Source: Gallionella sp. (lineage in GTDB: Bacteria; Pseudomonadota; Gammaproteobacteria; Burkholderiales; Gallionellaceae). From it: a stretch of DNA of 42,765 bases. Below the pieces are notes generated by a model, which worked only from the letters and a program-made list of their open reading frames with translations, did not search any database and was not told the DNA's origin. This document shows, piece by piece, positions 8,084 through 18,102 of the stretch (positions within the stretch are counted from its first letter, which is position 1; each line of letters begins with the position of its first letter). The position numbers were made by a program, and so were the translations under genes. Where the stretch lies: assembly GCA_028688275.1 (NCBI GenBank), contig JAQTYN010000026.1:1-42765 (forward strand), read 5' to 3'.

Positions 8084-8113
8084 TTTTTCCGTAGGATGGG
8101 TTGATACGAGATG
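8084..8113 (+). repeat. 30-bp direct repeat, right of ccdAB
   Basis: TTTTTCCGTAG then GATGGGTTGATACGAGATG. It is the partner of 7302-7331 (three mismatches). Confidence 0.75.
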
Positions 8114-8185
8114 GCGGGCGGTAATGTACTGCAAAGTGCCATATCATCCAACAAATTGTTTTCAACACACCCCAAGGAGCAAAAA

Positions 8186-8794
8186 ATGAGCAAGCCCACG
8201 ACGGCAAAAGAAATGTTTGAGGATCACCTTAATTCGCTGCGCAAATTGGCGATAGAACAGGATGTGCATCTTGCATATGGTCTTCAGTCGATAATTAAGA
8301 ATGAGGTGGCGAGAGAGCCGCTTAAGCCGTGGTTGGGGCTGCGAGGGACAACGGCTAATGGACAAACCGAAGCATTAGACGAGAAAGTGGCAGAATTTAT
8401 CGGGATATATCGGCTGGAGTTTTACGAAAGTTGTATTGACGCAAAATTGCAAAATGACGCGGTGATTTTTGTTCCTGGTAGGGGGTGGCTTGCCGCACCT
8501 GAAGAAATGTTGAAAAAATGGAATGCAGCAGTTAAAAAAACCAAGCTACAGGAAAAAAACCTAAAGGCGGGGCGAGAAATAGGGGCGAAAGTGCAAAAAG
8601 ATAAAGCCGCCGAGGCGGAACGTGAGATGTTGAAGATAAACGCTGACTTACTTAAACACCCTGATACGGCAAGATGGAGCTTGAAGGAGCGCGCAAGCTA
8701 CATTGAAAAGAAGCTGAAAGCACAAAATATCAAGCAGCCAAATGGTACGCCTTATGCCTTTTCCACTATAAAATTAAAAATCACAGGAACATGA
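8186..8794 (+). CDS. unknown 202-residue protein, Lys/Glu-rich helical
   Basis: I do not recognise a family. The start is the ATG at 8186, since AAGGAG lies seven bases upstream; the frame extends to 8111 but without a better site. The amino-terminal half is mixed with a hydrophobic stretch (DAVIFVPGRGWLAAPEEML). Residues about 110-155 are strongly charged and alpha-helical in appearance (KKTKLQEKNLKAGREIGAKVQKDKAAEAEREML), probably a coiled coil. The end (YIEKKLKAQNIKQPNGTPYAFSTIKLKITG) resembles the helix-turn-helix tail seen in some phage or mobile-element proteins (N-G-T-P-Y-S-x-S-T-I-K), which suggests DNA association. It heads an AT-rich accessory cluster with alpA and is followed directly by a perfect hairpin. 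Confidence 0.65.
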   Translation: MSKPTTAKEMFEDHLNSLRKLAIEQDVHLAYGLQSIIKNEVAREPLKPWLGLRGTTANGQTEALDEKVAEFIGIYRLEFYESCIDAKLQNDAVIFVPGRGWLAAPEEMLKKWNAAVKKTKLQEKNLKAGREIGAKVQKDKAAEAEREMLKINADLLKHPDTARWSLKERASYIEKKLKAQNIKQPNGTPYAFSTIKLKITGT

Positions 8795-8798
8795 CTGA

Positions 8799-8837
8799 CA
8801 GGCGACAGGTTTTTAATTTGTAAAAACCTGTCGCCTG
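8799..8837. terminator. perfect 17-bp inverted repeat after the 202-aa gene
   Basis: CAGGCGACAGGTTTTTA (8799-8815) and its exact complement (8821-8837) with a 5-base loop, starting five bases after the stop codon. The run of T lies in the stem rather than after it, so it is not a textbook rho-independent terminator. It may act as one, as an mRNA 3' stabiliser, or be a repeat. Confidence 0.55.
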
Positions 8838-8889
8838 AGGTTTTCACTATTCTTATCTAATTCAATACGATAGCGTCTTATTACCTCCT

Positions 8890-8925
8890 AAACTCAAATT
8901 TCAAATTTTTGATAAATTGGAGTTT
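8890..8925 (+). promoter_or_regulatory. leader hairpin covering the alpA ribosome binding site
   Basis: AAACTCAAATTT (8890-8901) pairs with AAATTGGAGTTT (8914-8925) with one mismatch. The right arm contains the GGAG that serves the ATG at 8930. Folding would hide the ribosome binding site. An additional anti-SD-like ACCTCCT sits just upstream (8883-8889). The pairing is seen; translational control is inference. Confidence 0.4.
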
Positions 8926-8929
8926 AAGA

Positions 8930-9172
8930 ATGACGCAAATTATCCTACGGCTTCCCGCTGTTAAATCTCAATTGGGCTTGTCCCGTTCCTCAGTTTACCT
9001 ACGCATTAAACAAGGCTTGATGGTTAAACCTATCAGTCTTGGCGGTCGCAGCGTGGGTTTTTTATTAAGCGAAATCAATGCCATCAATGCCGCCCGTATT
9101 GCGGGTAAGTCCGACGACGAACTCCGCGAGTTGGTCAAGCAGTTAGAAGCAGCGCGCAAGGCGGCGTGTTAA
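8930..9172 (+). CDS. alpA: AlpA-family helix-turn-helix regulator
   Basis: An 80-residue AlpA/prophage-regulator-type protein: IILRLPAVKSQLGLSRSSVYLRIKQGLMVKPISLGGRSVGFLLSEINAINAARIAG has the classic order of LRLPxV, LS-R-S-x-x-Y, G-x-x-P-x-P-x-x-LG-R-x-V-x-W/F, and E-V-x-x-W-x-x-R-I. These winged-helix proteins activate integrase or excisionase genes of cryptic prophages and integrative elements. The ATG at 8930 is chosen because GGAG lies just upstream and the conserved motif starts at residue 3. The frame to 8909 adds a non-conserved stretch. The gene marks the surrounding DNA as mobile-element derived, but no integrase lies within the window. Confidence 0.85.
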   Translation: MTQIILRLPAVKSQLGLSRSSVYLRIKQGLMVKPISLGGRSVGFLLSEINAINAARIAGKSDDELRELVKQLEAARKAAC

Positions 9173-9174
9173 TC

Positions 9175-9276
9175 ATGAGCGACTTTCCAAATACACATGT
9201 TCCATCGGCTGGGATTCAGAATCTATCCAAACATGGATTGATAGTCACATTGCACAATCCAAAGCGTAAGGGGTAG
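9175..9276 (+). CDS. possible 33-residue ORF
   Basis: ATG at 9175, two bases after the alpA stop, giving MSDFPNTHVPSAGIQNL and then a basic end (HNPKRKG). There is no convincing ribosome binding site; translational coupling to alpA is conceivable. Its only support is tight packing, with the next gene starting five bases after its stop. Confidence 0.3.
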   Translation: MSDFPNTHVPSAGIQNLSKHGLIVTLHNPKRKG

Positions 9277-9281
9277 CCGAG

Positions 9282-9422
9282 ATGAATAATCAATGGCTAG
9301 AAGACCTGCAATGCCTTGTTGTGCGCTTTTCACATCTGGGCATAGGGGCTGATCTTGCTTCGCTGTCTATGCTGGAAGCGTGGGGCTTGTATCGCTATTT
9401 GTCGCGTTTGGCAGGGGGATAA
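9282..9422 (+). CDS. small 46-residue protein of the AlpA cluster
   Basis: ATG at 9282 with AAGGGG eight bases upstream. The product (MNNQWLEDLQCLVVRFSHLG... WGLYRYLSRLAGG) is unknown and has an amphipathic, partly hydrophobic character. Its stop is one base before the next ATG, as expected for a compact phage-like operon. Confidence 0.5.
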   Translation: MNNQWLEDLQCLVVRFSHLGIGADLASLSMLEAWGLYRYLSRLAGG

Positions 9423-9423
9423 T

Positions 9424-9675
9424 ATGACACAGAATAGAGAGCCGCCAGCGTATCAAGAATATGCTGCGACCATGTTGGCGAATAAAAACTTTAGGTTGAT
9501 GTCGTTAGAAGAGCGGGGATTGTTTTTCACCATGCGCAAGCATTTGTTGCTGGTGCGCTGGATAGCGAAGCAATCGAAAAACCTACGGGCAGGTAAACCT
9601 TACGCCACGCGTGAAGAATTTATGCTCAAAGTGGCAAGTTTGGGTTTTGATCCTGCGGAATTTGCTGATCTCTAA
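9424..9675 (+). CDS. 83-residue protein, resembles the start of a phage replication-type protein
   Basis: ATG at 9424 following GCAGGGGGATAAT. The sequence (YQEYAATMLANKNFRLMSLEERGLFFTMRKHLLL, then a basic segment) recalls the beginning of DUF1376/YdaU-like phage proteins, where a short target strand is followed by LxxxERGxxxxL. It ends after only 83 residues, so it would be either a short relative or a truncated copy. It is the last gene of the AlpA cluster. I am not certain of the family. Confidence 0.55.
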   Translation: MTQNREPPAYQEYAATMLANKNFRLMSLEERGLFFTMRKHLLLVRWIAKQSKNLRAGKPYATREEFMLKVASLGFDPAEFADL

Positions 9676-9945
9676 CGCATCCGCGCTACACCGCTTTTAT
9701 GCGCGAAAAGAAAACGAGGGCTTTCATGGCGTGGTGTGCTGACGATCATCGCAGGGATATCGCCATGTGATGCGTGCTTCTCGCCGCAATCGTTTACAGA
9801 ATGCTTTGCCTTTGGCGATAAGATGTAAACAAAAGAAAGTGGACTGTTATAAAAGTGCGAGAGAATCCAAAAATCAGCGCGCATATTCACTCCCAGCAAA
9901 TTTCTGGTGTGCCCATTGGCGAAAATAATGGACGTGGAAAAGAAA
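9676..9945. other. gene-poor stretch between the AlpA cluster and tRNA-Arg
   Basis: No convincing gene is seen. The minus-strand open frame 9672-9959 has no family resemblance and reads through the tRNA terminator. This would be the expected place for an attachment scar next to the tRNA, but I found no second copy of the tRNA 3' end. Confidence 0.5.
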
Positions 9946-9975
9946 AAAGGGCTAAACATTTCTGTTTAACCCTTT
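9946..9975 (-). terminator. rho-independent terminator of tRNA-Arg
   Basis: On the minus strand a 13-bp stem (AAAGGGTTAAACA / TGTTTAGCCCTTT, one mismatch, 4-base loop) begins eight bases after the tRNA 3' end and is followed by TTTCTTTT. Confidence 0.85.
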
Positions 9976-9982
9976 GAATCTT

Positions 9983-10059
9983 TGGTGCGCCCGGAGCGAT
10001 TCGAACGCCCGACCCCTTGGTTCGTAGCCAAGTACTCTATCCAGCTGAGCTACGGGCGC
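9983..10059 (-). tRNA. tRNA-Arg (ACG)
   Basis: Full cloverleaf on the minus strand: acceptor GCGCCCG / CGGGCGC, D-arm TAGCTCAGCTGGATAGAG, anticodon stem-loop CTTGG-CTACGAA-CCAAG with anticodon ACG, T-arm with GTTCGAATC, and an encoded CCA. ACG is read after A34-to-I editing by TadA and decodes CGU, CGC and CGA. It has its own promoter and terminator. tRNA-Arg genes are frequent integration sites, and the AlpA cluster lies on its 3' side. Confidence 0.97.
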
Positions 10060-10096
10060 ATACTGTTCAATCGGTGTTGCTGATGGAACGGGGCGC

Positions 10097-10124
10097 ATTA
10101 TATACGATAAGTCGCGTTTGGCAA
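10097..10124 (-). promoter_or_regulatory. promoter of tRNA-Arg
   Basis: On the minus strand TTGCCA (10124-10119), 16 bases, then a perfect TATAAT (10102-10097), 37 bases upstream of the tRNA 5' end. A GC-rich discriminator (GCGCCCCG) follows the -10 box, the hallmark of stringently controlled stable RNA promoters. Confidence 0.8.
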
Positions 10125-10267
10125 GTGAAATCGTCACGACGTTTGTAATCTTGTTTGCGCGCGATTGAATGGCAGGGCGGTGAGTGGCGGGCATTTGCTG
10201 CAAAAATGCACAGGAATCTAGTCTCGCATCAAGGGTTTGCGGCATAATGGCGGTGTTTCTGCGCACT

Positions 10268-10297
10268 TTGACGCAGTTTTTGCAATGCAAATTTAAA
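10268..10297 (+). promoter_or_regulatory. candidate lysS promoter
   Basis: TTGACG (10268-10273), 18 bases, TTTAAA (10292-10297), about 35 bases before the lysS ATG. The -35 box is good and the -10 box is moderate. Confidence 0.3.
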
Positions 10298-10331
10298 ATC
10301 CAATTAACTTTCAATTAGATACGTAATAAAC

Positions 10332-11840
10332 ATGACAACTGAATCCACTATTGCCCATCAGGATGAAAACCAGATTATCACCGAACGTCGCCATAAGTTG
10401 GCTGCGATTCGTCAAGCGGGCGTAGCTTTCCCGAATGATTTTAGTCGTGAACATTTGGCGCAAGACTTGCACGATCAATATGAAAGTCTGTCACATGACG
10501 AACTAGAAGCGGCACAAATTAAAGTGGCCGTGGCAGGTCGTATGATGTTAAAGCGGGTGATGGGAAAGGCAAGCTTTGCGACGATTCAGGATATGAGTGG
10601 GCGCATCCAGTTGTTTATCAGCAATAACGACACAGGCGAAGCGTTGCACAGCGAGTTCAAACATTATGACTTGGGCGATATTTTGGGTACGCAGGGGGTG
10701 TTGTTCAAAACCAAGACAGGTGAGTTGTCCATCCGCGTGGCGAATGTACGTTTGTTGACCAAAGCTTTGCGTCCTTTGCCTGAAAAATTCCACGGCTTGA
10801 GCGATCAAGAGCAAAAATATCGCCAACGCTATTTGGATTTGATCACCAATCCCGATGCGCGCAAGGTGTTTATGATGCGCACCAAAATTATCCAAGCCAT
10901 TCGTGAGTTCTTTATTGGTCACGGTTATATGGAAGTGGAAACGCCGATGATGCACGCCATTCCAGGTGGCGCATCGGCAAAACCGTTTGAAACGCATCAC
11001 AATGCGCTGGATATGAAGATGTATTTGCGTATCGCGCCTGAGTTGTATTTGAAACGCTTGGTAGTGGGTGGATTTGAAAAGGTTTTTGAAATCAATCGTA
11101 ATTTCCGCAACGAAGGACTGTCGACGCGTCATAATCCTGAATTCACGATGTTGGAATTTTACGAAGCGTACCGTGATTATCGCTATTTGATGGACTTCAG
11201 CGAAAGTCTGTTCCGCGAAGTGGCGATGAAAGTGTTGGGAACAACGCAAATTAGCTATCAAGGTAAACCGCTGGATTTGGGTAAACCATTCCACCGTTTG
11301 ACCATGGTGCAAGCGATTCAGAAATATCATCCACAATTTACGACAGAACAATTGAATGACCGCGATTTTGTGGTGAATCAATTGGAAGATTTGAAAGCCA
11401 AATACAAACCTGAAGATGGGCTGGGCGGGCTGCAATTGTCATTGTTTGAAGAATTGGCGGAAACGCTGTTGTTTGAACCGACCTTTATTATTGATTACCC
11501 CGTGGAAGTGTCGCCTTTGGCGCGCAGCAGCGACCAACATCCTGGCATCACCGAACGCTTTGAATTGTTTGTGGTGGGGCGTGAATTGGCGAATGGTTTC
11601 TCCGAGTTGAACGACGCGGAAGACCAAGCAGCGCGTTTTGATGCGCAAGTGGCGGCAAAAGATGCGGGCGACGAAGAAGCAATGTTTAAGGACAACGATT
11701 ACATCCGCGCTTTGGAATATGGCTTGCCACCGACCGCAGGGCAGGGCATTGGCATTGACCGTTTGATTATGTTGCTGACCGACAGTGCCAGCATCCGCGA
11801 CGTGATTTTGTTCCCGCAAATGCGTCCAGAGGCACTCTGA
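10332..11840 (+). CDS. lysS: lysyl-tRNA synthetase, class II
   Basis: Charges tRNA-Lys with lysine in the cytoplasm. The 502 residues match the usual bacterial class IIb enzyme (about 505). The N-terminal OB-fold tRNA anticodon domain covers about 60-170 ([21 protein letters not shown]). It is followed by the class II core with motif 2 [21 protein letters not shown] and motif 3 [24 protein letters not shown] near the end. The start is the first ATG, giving the normal N-terminal extension, although the ribosome binding site is weak. A Crp/Fnr regulator gene begins ten bases after its stop, so the two are probably co-transcribed. Confidence 0.98.
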   Translation: MTTESTIAHQDENQIITERRHKLAAIRQAGVAFPNDFSREHLAQDLHDQYESLSHDELEAAQIKVAVAGRMMLKRVMGKASFATIQDMSGRIQLFISNNDTGEALHSEFKHYDLGDILGTQGVLFKTKTGELSIRVANVRLLTKALRPLPEKFHGLSDQEQKYRQRYLDLITNPDARKVFMMRTKIIQAIREFFIGHGYMEVETPMMHAIPGGASAKPFETHHNALDMKMYLRIAPELYLKRLVVGGFEKVFEINRNFRNEGLSTRHNPEFTMLEFYEAYRDYRYLMDFSESLFREVAMKVLGTTQISYQGKPLDLGKPFHRLTMVQAIQKYHPQFTTEQLNDRDFVVNQLEDLKAKYKPEDGLGGLQLSLFEELAETLLFEPTFIIDYPVEVSPLARSSDQHPGITERFELFVVGRELANGFSELNDAEDQAARFDAQVAAKDAGDEEAMFKDNDYIRALEYGLPPTAGQGIGIDRLIMLLTDSASIRDVILFPQMRPEAL

Positions 11841-11850
11841 GCATCCAACG

Positions 11851-12510
11851 ATGACTGAGCTATCTACCCGTTTATTGCAGCATTACCCTATGCTCCGCGA
11901 TATACCCGAAGCGGAGCGTGCGACGTTTCTGACGGGTGTACGGGTGGTGACGCTTCCCGCAGGGGCGGTAGTTTTTGATGAAAATCAGGCTTGCCAAGGT
12001 TTTCCGCTGTTGTTATCAGGCGCAATACGCGTGATTAAATGTTCAGCGAACGGGCGGGAATTGCAGTTGTATCGTGTGGTTGCGGGCGAAAGCTGTATCC
12101 TGACCAGCAGTTGTTTGCTGGGGCATACACGCTATTTGGCACGCGGCATTGCCGAGCAGGATAGCGAAATTCTATTGCTGCCTGCGGCGGCATTTTATCA
12201 ATGGTTTGGTCAACACGCAGCTTTTCGAGATTATGTGTTCAAGTTGTTTTCAGAACGCTTGACTGACTTGATGGAGCTGATTTCTGCGGTGGCATTTCAA
12301 AAGCTGGATCAACGCTTGGCGGTGTTATTGATACACAAAGTCAGCCCTATCCATACCACGCACCAAGCGTTGGCGGATGAATTGGGTTGCGCGCGCGAGA
12401 TTGTGAGTCGGTTATTGAAAGCCTTTGCCGAACAAGGATGGGTAAAGTTGGGACGGGAACAAGTCGAATTGACCAATCCCGTTGCCTTAAAGAAATTTTC
12501 TACGCTGTGA
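11851..12510 (+). CDS. Crp/Fnr-family transcriptional regulator
   Basis: A 219-residue regulator with a cyclic-nucleotide-binding-like beta-roll (about 20-120: GFPLLLSGAIRVIK, LYRVVAGESCILTSSCLLG), a dimerisation helix (FKLFSERLTDLMELISAVAFQKLDQRLA) and a C-terminal winged helix. The recognition segment is THQALADELGCAREIVSRLLKAF. The N-terminal Cys cluster of true FNR is absent, as are the cAMP-contacting residues of CRP, so the signal is unknown. Paired Cys residues (ESCILTSSC) in the roll may be a redox or metal site, as in some single-domain relatives. It sits between lysS and zipA and is probably read from the lysS promoter. Confidence 0.92.
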   Translation: MTELSTRLLQHYPMLRDIPEAERATFLTGVRVVTLPAGAVVFDENQACQGFPLLLSGAIRVIKCSANGRELQLYRVVAGESCILTSSCLLGHTRYLARGIAEQDSEILLLPAAAFYQWFGQHAAFRDYVFKLFSERLTDLMELISAVAFQKLDQRLAVLLIHKVSPIHTTHQALADELGCAREIVSRLLKAFAEQGWVKLGREQVELTNPVALKKFSTL

Positions 12511-12552
12511 TGGCGAATTGCGCAGGGTGCGCAGTGAATGAGGAGATGAAGG

Positions 12553-13740
12553 ATGAGTGAACTACAAATCGCGTTGCTAATTGTCGGGCTAGGCGCGATT
12601 GCCGCCGTGTATGGCTACGGACGATGGCAGCAGCGTGAATATAGTCGCAGAATGGGTACGAAGAATAAGCACAAATCCAAGCCATTGCGCGAAGATGAGC
12701 TTGAAACCAGCATCTTCCAACCGTTGTCGGAAAAGTTGCAACCGCTTTCTGAAAAATTGGCGCAGAGTAAATTCGCGCATCAATTAGAGCATTGGCTGGA
12801 GCATCCGTTGGTAAAAGAAGAAGCCGAATTTCAGGCAGCGGATGCGCAGACCGCTGAATCCGTGGTGGAATCAACCGTTGAACCAGTCCCATCTACTCCC
12901 GCACCCGCAGTGGATACTTGTCAGTTATTCAATGAACGCAGTGATTATGTCGTGGAAATTCATTTGAAATATCCTGGTACCGCCGCGTTGTTGAGTGCGC
13001 TCTGGCCATGCAAATTTGATTTTGGCAAACCTTTGCAAGTCTGTGGCCTGACCGAAAATGCGCCCCATTGGGAACGTGTGATTCCAGAAAGTGCAGTTTT
13101 TTATACTCAATTTCGGATTGCCTTGCAGATGCTAGATCGGGGCGGCGTATTGAGTGCGCTCAAAATGGCGAGTTTTATGGAATTGATGCGCGGCATGGAA
13201 AGAACATTGTCCGCTGAATTTGTCTTTCCCGATGTCCAAGCGCGTCTGGAAGAAGCCCATGAATTGGATAAGCTCTGTGTGGAAGTCGATAAGATGGTGG
13301 GGATTAACCTCATGCCTTTGGATGGTCGCATGTTGTTTGGCGCGCAGATTGCGCAAGCGGCGGCGGCTGAAAATATGTCTTTGGAAGCCGACGGGGCATT
13401 TCATTTGCTCAATATCCAAGGTCAAAGTTTGTTTAGTTTGATTAACCAACACAATGAGTTATTCCAATATCACACGCTGCAAGATCTGAAAACCGCAGGT
13501 GTTACCCTGTTGTTGGATGTGCCGCGTGCCAGCGATCCCTTGGGTCAATTTGATTTGATGCTGAACTTGGCATTGGAACTATCCAATCAGCTCGATGTGA
13601 GCTTGGTCGATGATTATCGTATGCCCTTGGATGAAGCAGGTTTGGATGCGATCCGTACGCAATTAGCATTAGTCGAAACCATGATGTTCGAACATGGCAT
13701 CACCCCTGGCAGCGCGTACGCCAAACGGTTGTTTGATTAG
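12553..13740 (+). CDS. zipA: cell division protein ZipA
   Basis: Inner-membrane FtsZ tether of the divisome. Residues 5-24 form the single N-terminal membrane segment (IALLIVGLGAIAAVYGYGRW), followed by a basic stretch and a Pro/Glu/Ala-rich linker. The globular ZipA C-terminal domain occupies roughly the last 140 residues (DGAFHLLNIQGQSLFSL, GVTLLLDVPRASDP, LDVSLVDDYRMPLDEAGL). A second conserved-looking region (about 115-240) lengthens the protein to 395 residues, versus 328 in E. coli. GGAGATGAAGG stands just before the ATG. Its position immediately upstream of ligA is the normal gammaproteobacterial arrangement. Confidence 0.93.
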   Translation: MSELQIALLIVGLGAIAAVYGYGRWQQREYSRRMGTKNKHKSKPLREDELETSIFQPLSEKLQPLSEKLAQSKFAHQLEHWLEHPLVKEEAEFQAADAQTAESVVESTVEPVPSTPAPAVDTCQLFNERSDYVVEIHLKYPGTAALLSALWPCKFDFGKPLQVCGLTENAPHWERVIPESAVFYTQFRIALQMLDRGGVLSALKMASFMELMRGMERTLSAEFVFPDVQARLEEAHELDKLCVEVDKMVGINLMPLDGRMLFGAQIAQAAAAENMSLEADGAFHLLNIQGQSLFSLINQHNELFQYHTLQDLKTAGVTLLLDVPRASDPLGQFDLMLNLALELSNQLDVSLVDDYRMPLDEAGLDAIRTQLALVETMMFEHGITPGSAYAKRLFD

Positions 13741-13876
13741 GAGGCACTGATTTATGCGTCATCCCCGCGAAGAGCCAGCCCTCGAATGCTTTCGTCGGGG
13801 GCTGCGATCTAGTTCTTTATGTTTTAACTGGATTCCTTCTTTCGCAGGAATGACGAAATCTGAATAAATCAGCGTC
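13739..13876. repeat. composite hairpin repeat with GGAGG-CTGATTTAT ends
   Basis: The left end AGGAGGCACTGATTTATGCGTCAT overlaps the zipA stop (shown here at 13739-13762). The interior carries degenerate copies of the CATTCCCGC arms, and the right end reads ATGACGAAATCTGAATAAATCAGCG. The same ends are found at 19883-19991 and, more degraded, at 19082-19190. Confidence 0.6.
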
Positions 13877-13911
13877 AATAGTGGAAAAATCTTTGCACCG
13901 TCTTGCTTTAA

Positions 13912-13955
13912 CTCCCCTCGCCCACAGGTGGGAGAGGGGCAGGGGGAGAGGGAGT
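13912..13955. repeat. palindromic repeat CTCCCCTCGCCC...GGGAGAGGGG
   Basis: ACTCCCCTCGCCCACAGGTG followed by GGAGAGGGGCAGGGGGAGAG. It is the same family as the repeats at 110-192, 31350-31392 and 35117-35147, and as the two translated copies within the TpsA gene. Confidence 0.8.
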
Positions 13956-13967
13956 CGTCACATTTAA

Positions 13968-16124
<2,157 letters not shown>

Positions 16125-16160
16125 AATGAAACTGAAATTTTTTTGTTTTAAGGGGTTGCC

Positions 16161-16466
16161 ATGAAAGAGGGAATCGGACTTATGTTAATGGGATTATGCG
16201 CATTACTGCTTGGATTTATAAATGACCTCTTTCAGATAGACCTCGTACTGTTGTGCATTTTTTTGGTGGCGTTTACGACATACCTTCATCATCAACATCA
16301 AGGTGGAAGTACTTATCGTGTCGTTCCATTAACTATTTTTTATTTATGGGCAAGATTACATTTGCCTTCCAAGCCTCCTTTAGTGGCAGAATTGTTTAGT
16401 CTTTTTGGATGCGCACTCTTTTTCTATGGGTTGTATTATTTCTTGCAAAGAAAACAAGCGAGTTAG
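16161..16466 (+). CDS. unknown small membrane protein (101 aa)
   Basis: Not recognised. AAGGGG lies six bases before the ATG. Three or four hydrophobic segments are visible (about 6-20, 25-42, 55-66, 78-95), with a His/Gln loop (YLHHQHQGG) between the second and third and a basic end (LQRKQAS). It is probably an inner-membrane protein. It follows ligA by 36 bases. Confidence 0.6.
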   Translation: MKEGIGLMLMGLCALLLGFINDLFQIDLVLLCIFLVAFTTYLHHQHQGGSTYRVVPLTIFYLWARLHLPSKPPLVAELFSLFGCALFFYGLYYFLQRKQAS

Positions 16467-16531
16467 CTCGGTAGGGCGCAATCATTATTGCGCAGTATGT
16501 TTCAACTATTTGAAATTAAAGGAATTAGCTC

Positions 16532-16617
16532 GTAGGTTGGGTTGAGTGTCAGCGAAGCCCAACAAACTTAACGTACCACGTGGTAAACGTTGGGCTTCGT
16601 GCCTCAGCCCAACCTAC
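16532..16617. repeat. hairpin repeat GTAGGTTGGG...CCCAACCTAC
   Basis: The outer arms GTAGGTTGGGTTGAG (16532-16546) and CTCAGCCCAACCTAC (16603-16617) pair with one mismatch. The inner arms CGAAGCCCAAC and GTTGGGCTTCG pair perfectly around a CACGTG-containing loop. It lies between two small membrane-protein genes. Confidence 0.85.
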
Positions 16618-16638
16618 CAACGACAAAAAGGTTAAACA

Positions 16639-16899
16639 ATGGATTGGGAACAAATTGCATGGCTAACGGGAGGGCTTGTGATTGTGGTGCAATCTTTGCG
16701 CTTTCTTCATAAACAATCTCGACTCACCCAATCAGAACGCGAAGCCTTGTTGGGTTTTGATTTATCGAGGCTGTCAGCCGAAGAACGTGAAAAAATGGTG
16801 AATTATCATCTCGGTCCCAAGCATTTTGGGGTCTCCGTACTTCGCATTGTAGGCTTGCTCGGACTGGTTTTAGTCGCGATATATTTGAAAACCCCGTAG
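16639..16899 (+). CDS. unknown small membrane protein (86 aa)
   Basis: Not recognised. Hydrophobic segments at about 7-20 and 64-83 flank a charged central helix (SRLTQSEREALLGFDLSRLSAEEREKMVNYHLG), giving a two-pass hairpin topology. The ATG follows AAAGGTTAAACA. It is flanked by repeat hairpins and has no operon partner. Confidence 0.6.
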   Translation: MDWEQIAWLTGGLVIVVQSLRFLHKQSRLTQSEREALLGFDLSRLSAEEREKMVNYHLGPKHFGVSVLRIVGLLGLVLVAIYLKTP

Positions 16900-17007
16900 G
16901 GTAGAAAGCTGCGCGCATTCAGTATTTTCATTTTAAATTCAGGTGGATGCGCGTTGCTTATCCACCCTATAGTATCCTATTGATTATCAATAACTTTTTG
17001 TGAAAAT

Positions 17008-18045
17008 ATGACACATCCCACCGCACAAAATAATCTGTTACTCGATATTCGCCAACTGATTGCACACGCCCAGCAACGTGCCGCTGCTGCCGTGAATGCG
17101 GAACTGACGTTGTTGTATTGGCAGATTGGGAAACGTATTCAGCACGAGGTGTTGCAAGGTCAACGTGCAGAATATGGCAAACAAATGATAACCAAGCTCG
17201 CGGAGCAACTGACGACTGACTACGGGAAGGGGTGGAGTGAGAAACAATTGCGACATTGTTTACGCCTCGCGGAGGTTTTTGCCGATGAAGCAATTTTCTC
17301 CACAGTGCGGAGAAAATTGAGTTGGAGTCATATCAAGATGTTGTTGTCCCTCGAAGACTCCTTAAAACGCGATTTTTATATTGAAATTGCGCACCTCGAA
17401 GGATGGTCTTCGCGCCAACTGCAAAGCCGCATTCAATCCATGTTGTATGAGCGCACAGCGATTTCCAAAAAACCCGAAGAGACCATACAGCAAGACCTCG
17501 TGGCGTTGCGCAGTGAAGGAAAGTTCAGCCCAGACTTGGCTTTTCGCGATCCCTATTTGCTGGATTTTTTGGGGCTTGCCGATACCTACAGCGAAAAAGA
17601 CCTTGAATCCAGCATCCTTGCGGAAATGCAACGTTTTATCACCGAACTGGGTAGTGATTTTGCCTTTATGGCGCGGCAAAAACGCATCACGATAGACCAG
17701 CACGATTACTACATTGACCTGTTGTTTTACCACCGCCGCCTGAAATGTTTGGTCGCCATTGACCTTAAAATCGGCGAATTTGAAGCAGCTTATAAAGGGC
17801 AAATGGAGCTGTATTTGCGTTATTTGGAAAAATACGAGCAGCTCGATGGCGAAAATACGCCAATTGGGTTAATCCTGTGTACGGGCAAAAATCAAGAACA
17901 CGTTGAACTGCTCCAACTCGACAAAAGCAACATCCGCGTCGCCGATTACCTCACGTTGCTCCCGCCCAAAGCGGTGCTGGTTGCCAAACTGCATCGCTCC
18001 ATTGAAATGGCGCGGCAGCGGTTGGGGCAAGTGGATGAGGTGTAG
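17008..18045 (+). CDS. yhcG: YhcG-type PD-(D/E)XK nuclease-fold protein (DUF1016)
   Basis: A 345-residue protein of the YhcG family. The N-terminal half is the DUF1016-type helical domain (LLYWQIGKRIQHE, YGKQMITKLAEQLTTDYGKGWSEKQLRH, LSWSHIKMLLSLED). The C-terminal half is a PD-(D/E)XK-like fold with DYYIDLLFYHRRLKCLVAIDLK. In this family the third acidic position is normally Glu in the E-L-K triplet; here it is Asp (D-L-K), a conservative change. The rest (GQMELYLRYLEKYEQ, PIGLILCTGKN) is standard. Family members are often found beside type I restriction systems or alone. Their substrate is not settled, though DNA recombination/repair or defence roles are proposed. It is monocistronic here, among repeats. 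Confidence 0.92.
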   Translation: MTHPTAQNNLLLDIRQLIAHAQQRAAAAVNAELTLLYWQIGKRIQHEVLQGQRAEYGKQMITKLAEQLTTDYGKGWSEKQLRHCLRLAEVFADEAIFSTVRRKLSWSHIKMLLSLEDSLKRDFYIEIAHLEGWSSRQLQSRIQSMLYERTAISKKPEETIQQDLVALRSEGKFSPDLAFRDPYLLDFLGLADTYSEKDLESSILAEMQRFITELGSDFAFMARQKRITIDQHDYYIDLLFYHRRLKCLVAIDLKIGEFEAAYKGQMELYLRYLEKYEQLDGENTPIGLILCTGKNQEHVELLQLDKSNIRVADYLTLLPPKAVLVAKLHRSIEMARQRLGQVDEV

Positions 18046-18102
18046 TGGGGTGCGCATGAGCAGTCTTTATTGCGCCCAAACTTATTACGTTGAGATTCAA
18101 TC

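Noticed and set aside
9672..9959. 95-residue minus-strand ORF beside tRNA-Arg
   Set aside because: It starts within the tRNA terminator and shows no coding features or ribosome binding site.
9676..9982. Attachment-site duplication of tRNA-Arg
   Set aside because: I searched the left side for the tRNA 3' end sequence and found no second copy within the window.
10548..11435. 295-residue ORF opposite lysS
   Set aside because: Shadow of the lysS frame, His/Phe/Gln-rich with no recognisable motif.
17008..18045. YhcG as a component of a restriction system with mod-res
   Set aside because: It lies about 10 kb away among unrelated genes; no shared operon or regulatory link is visible.
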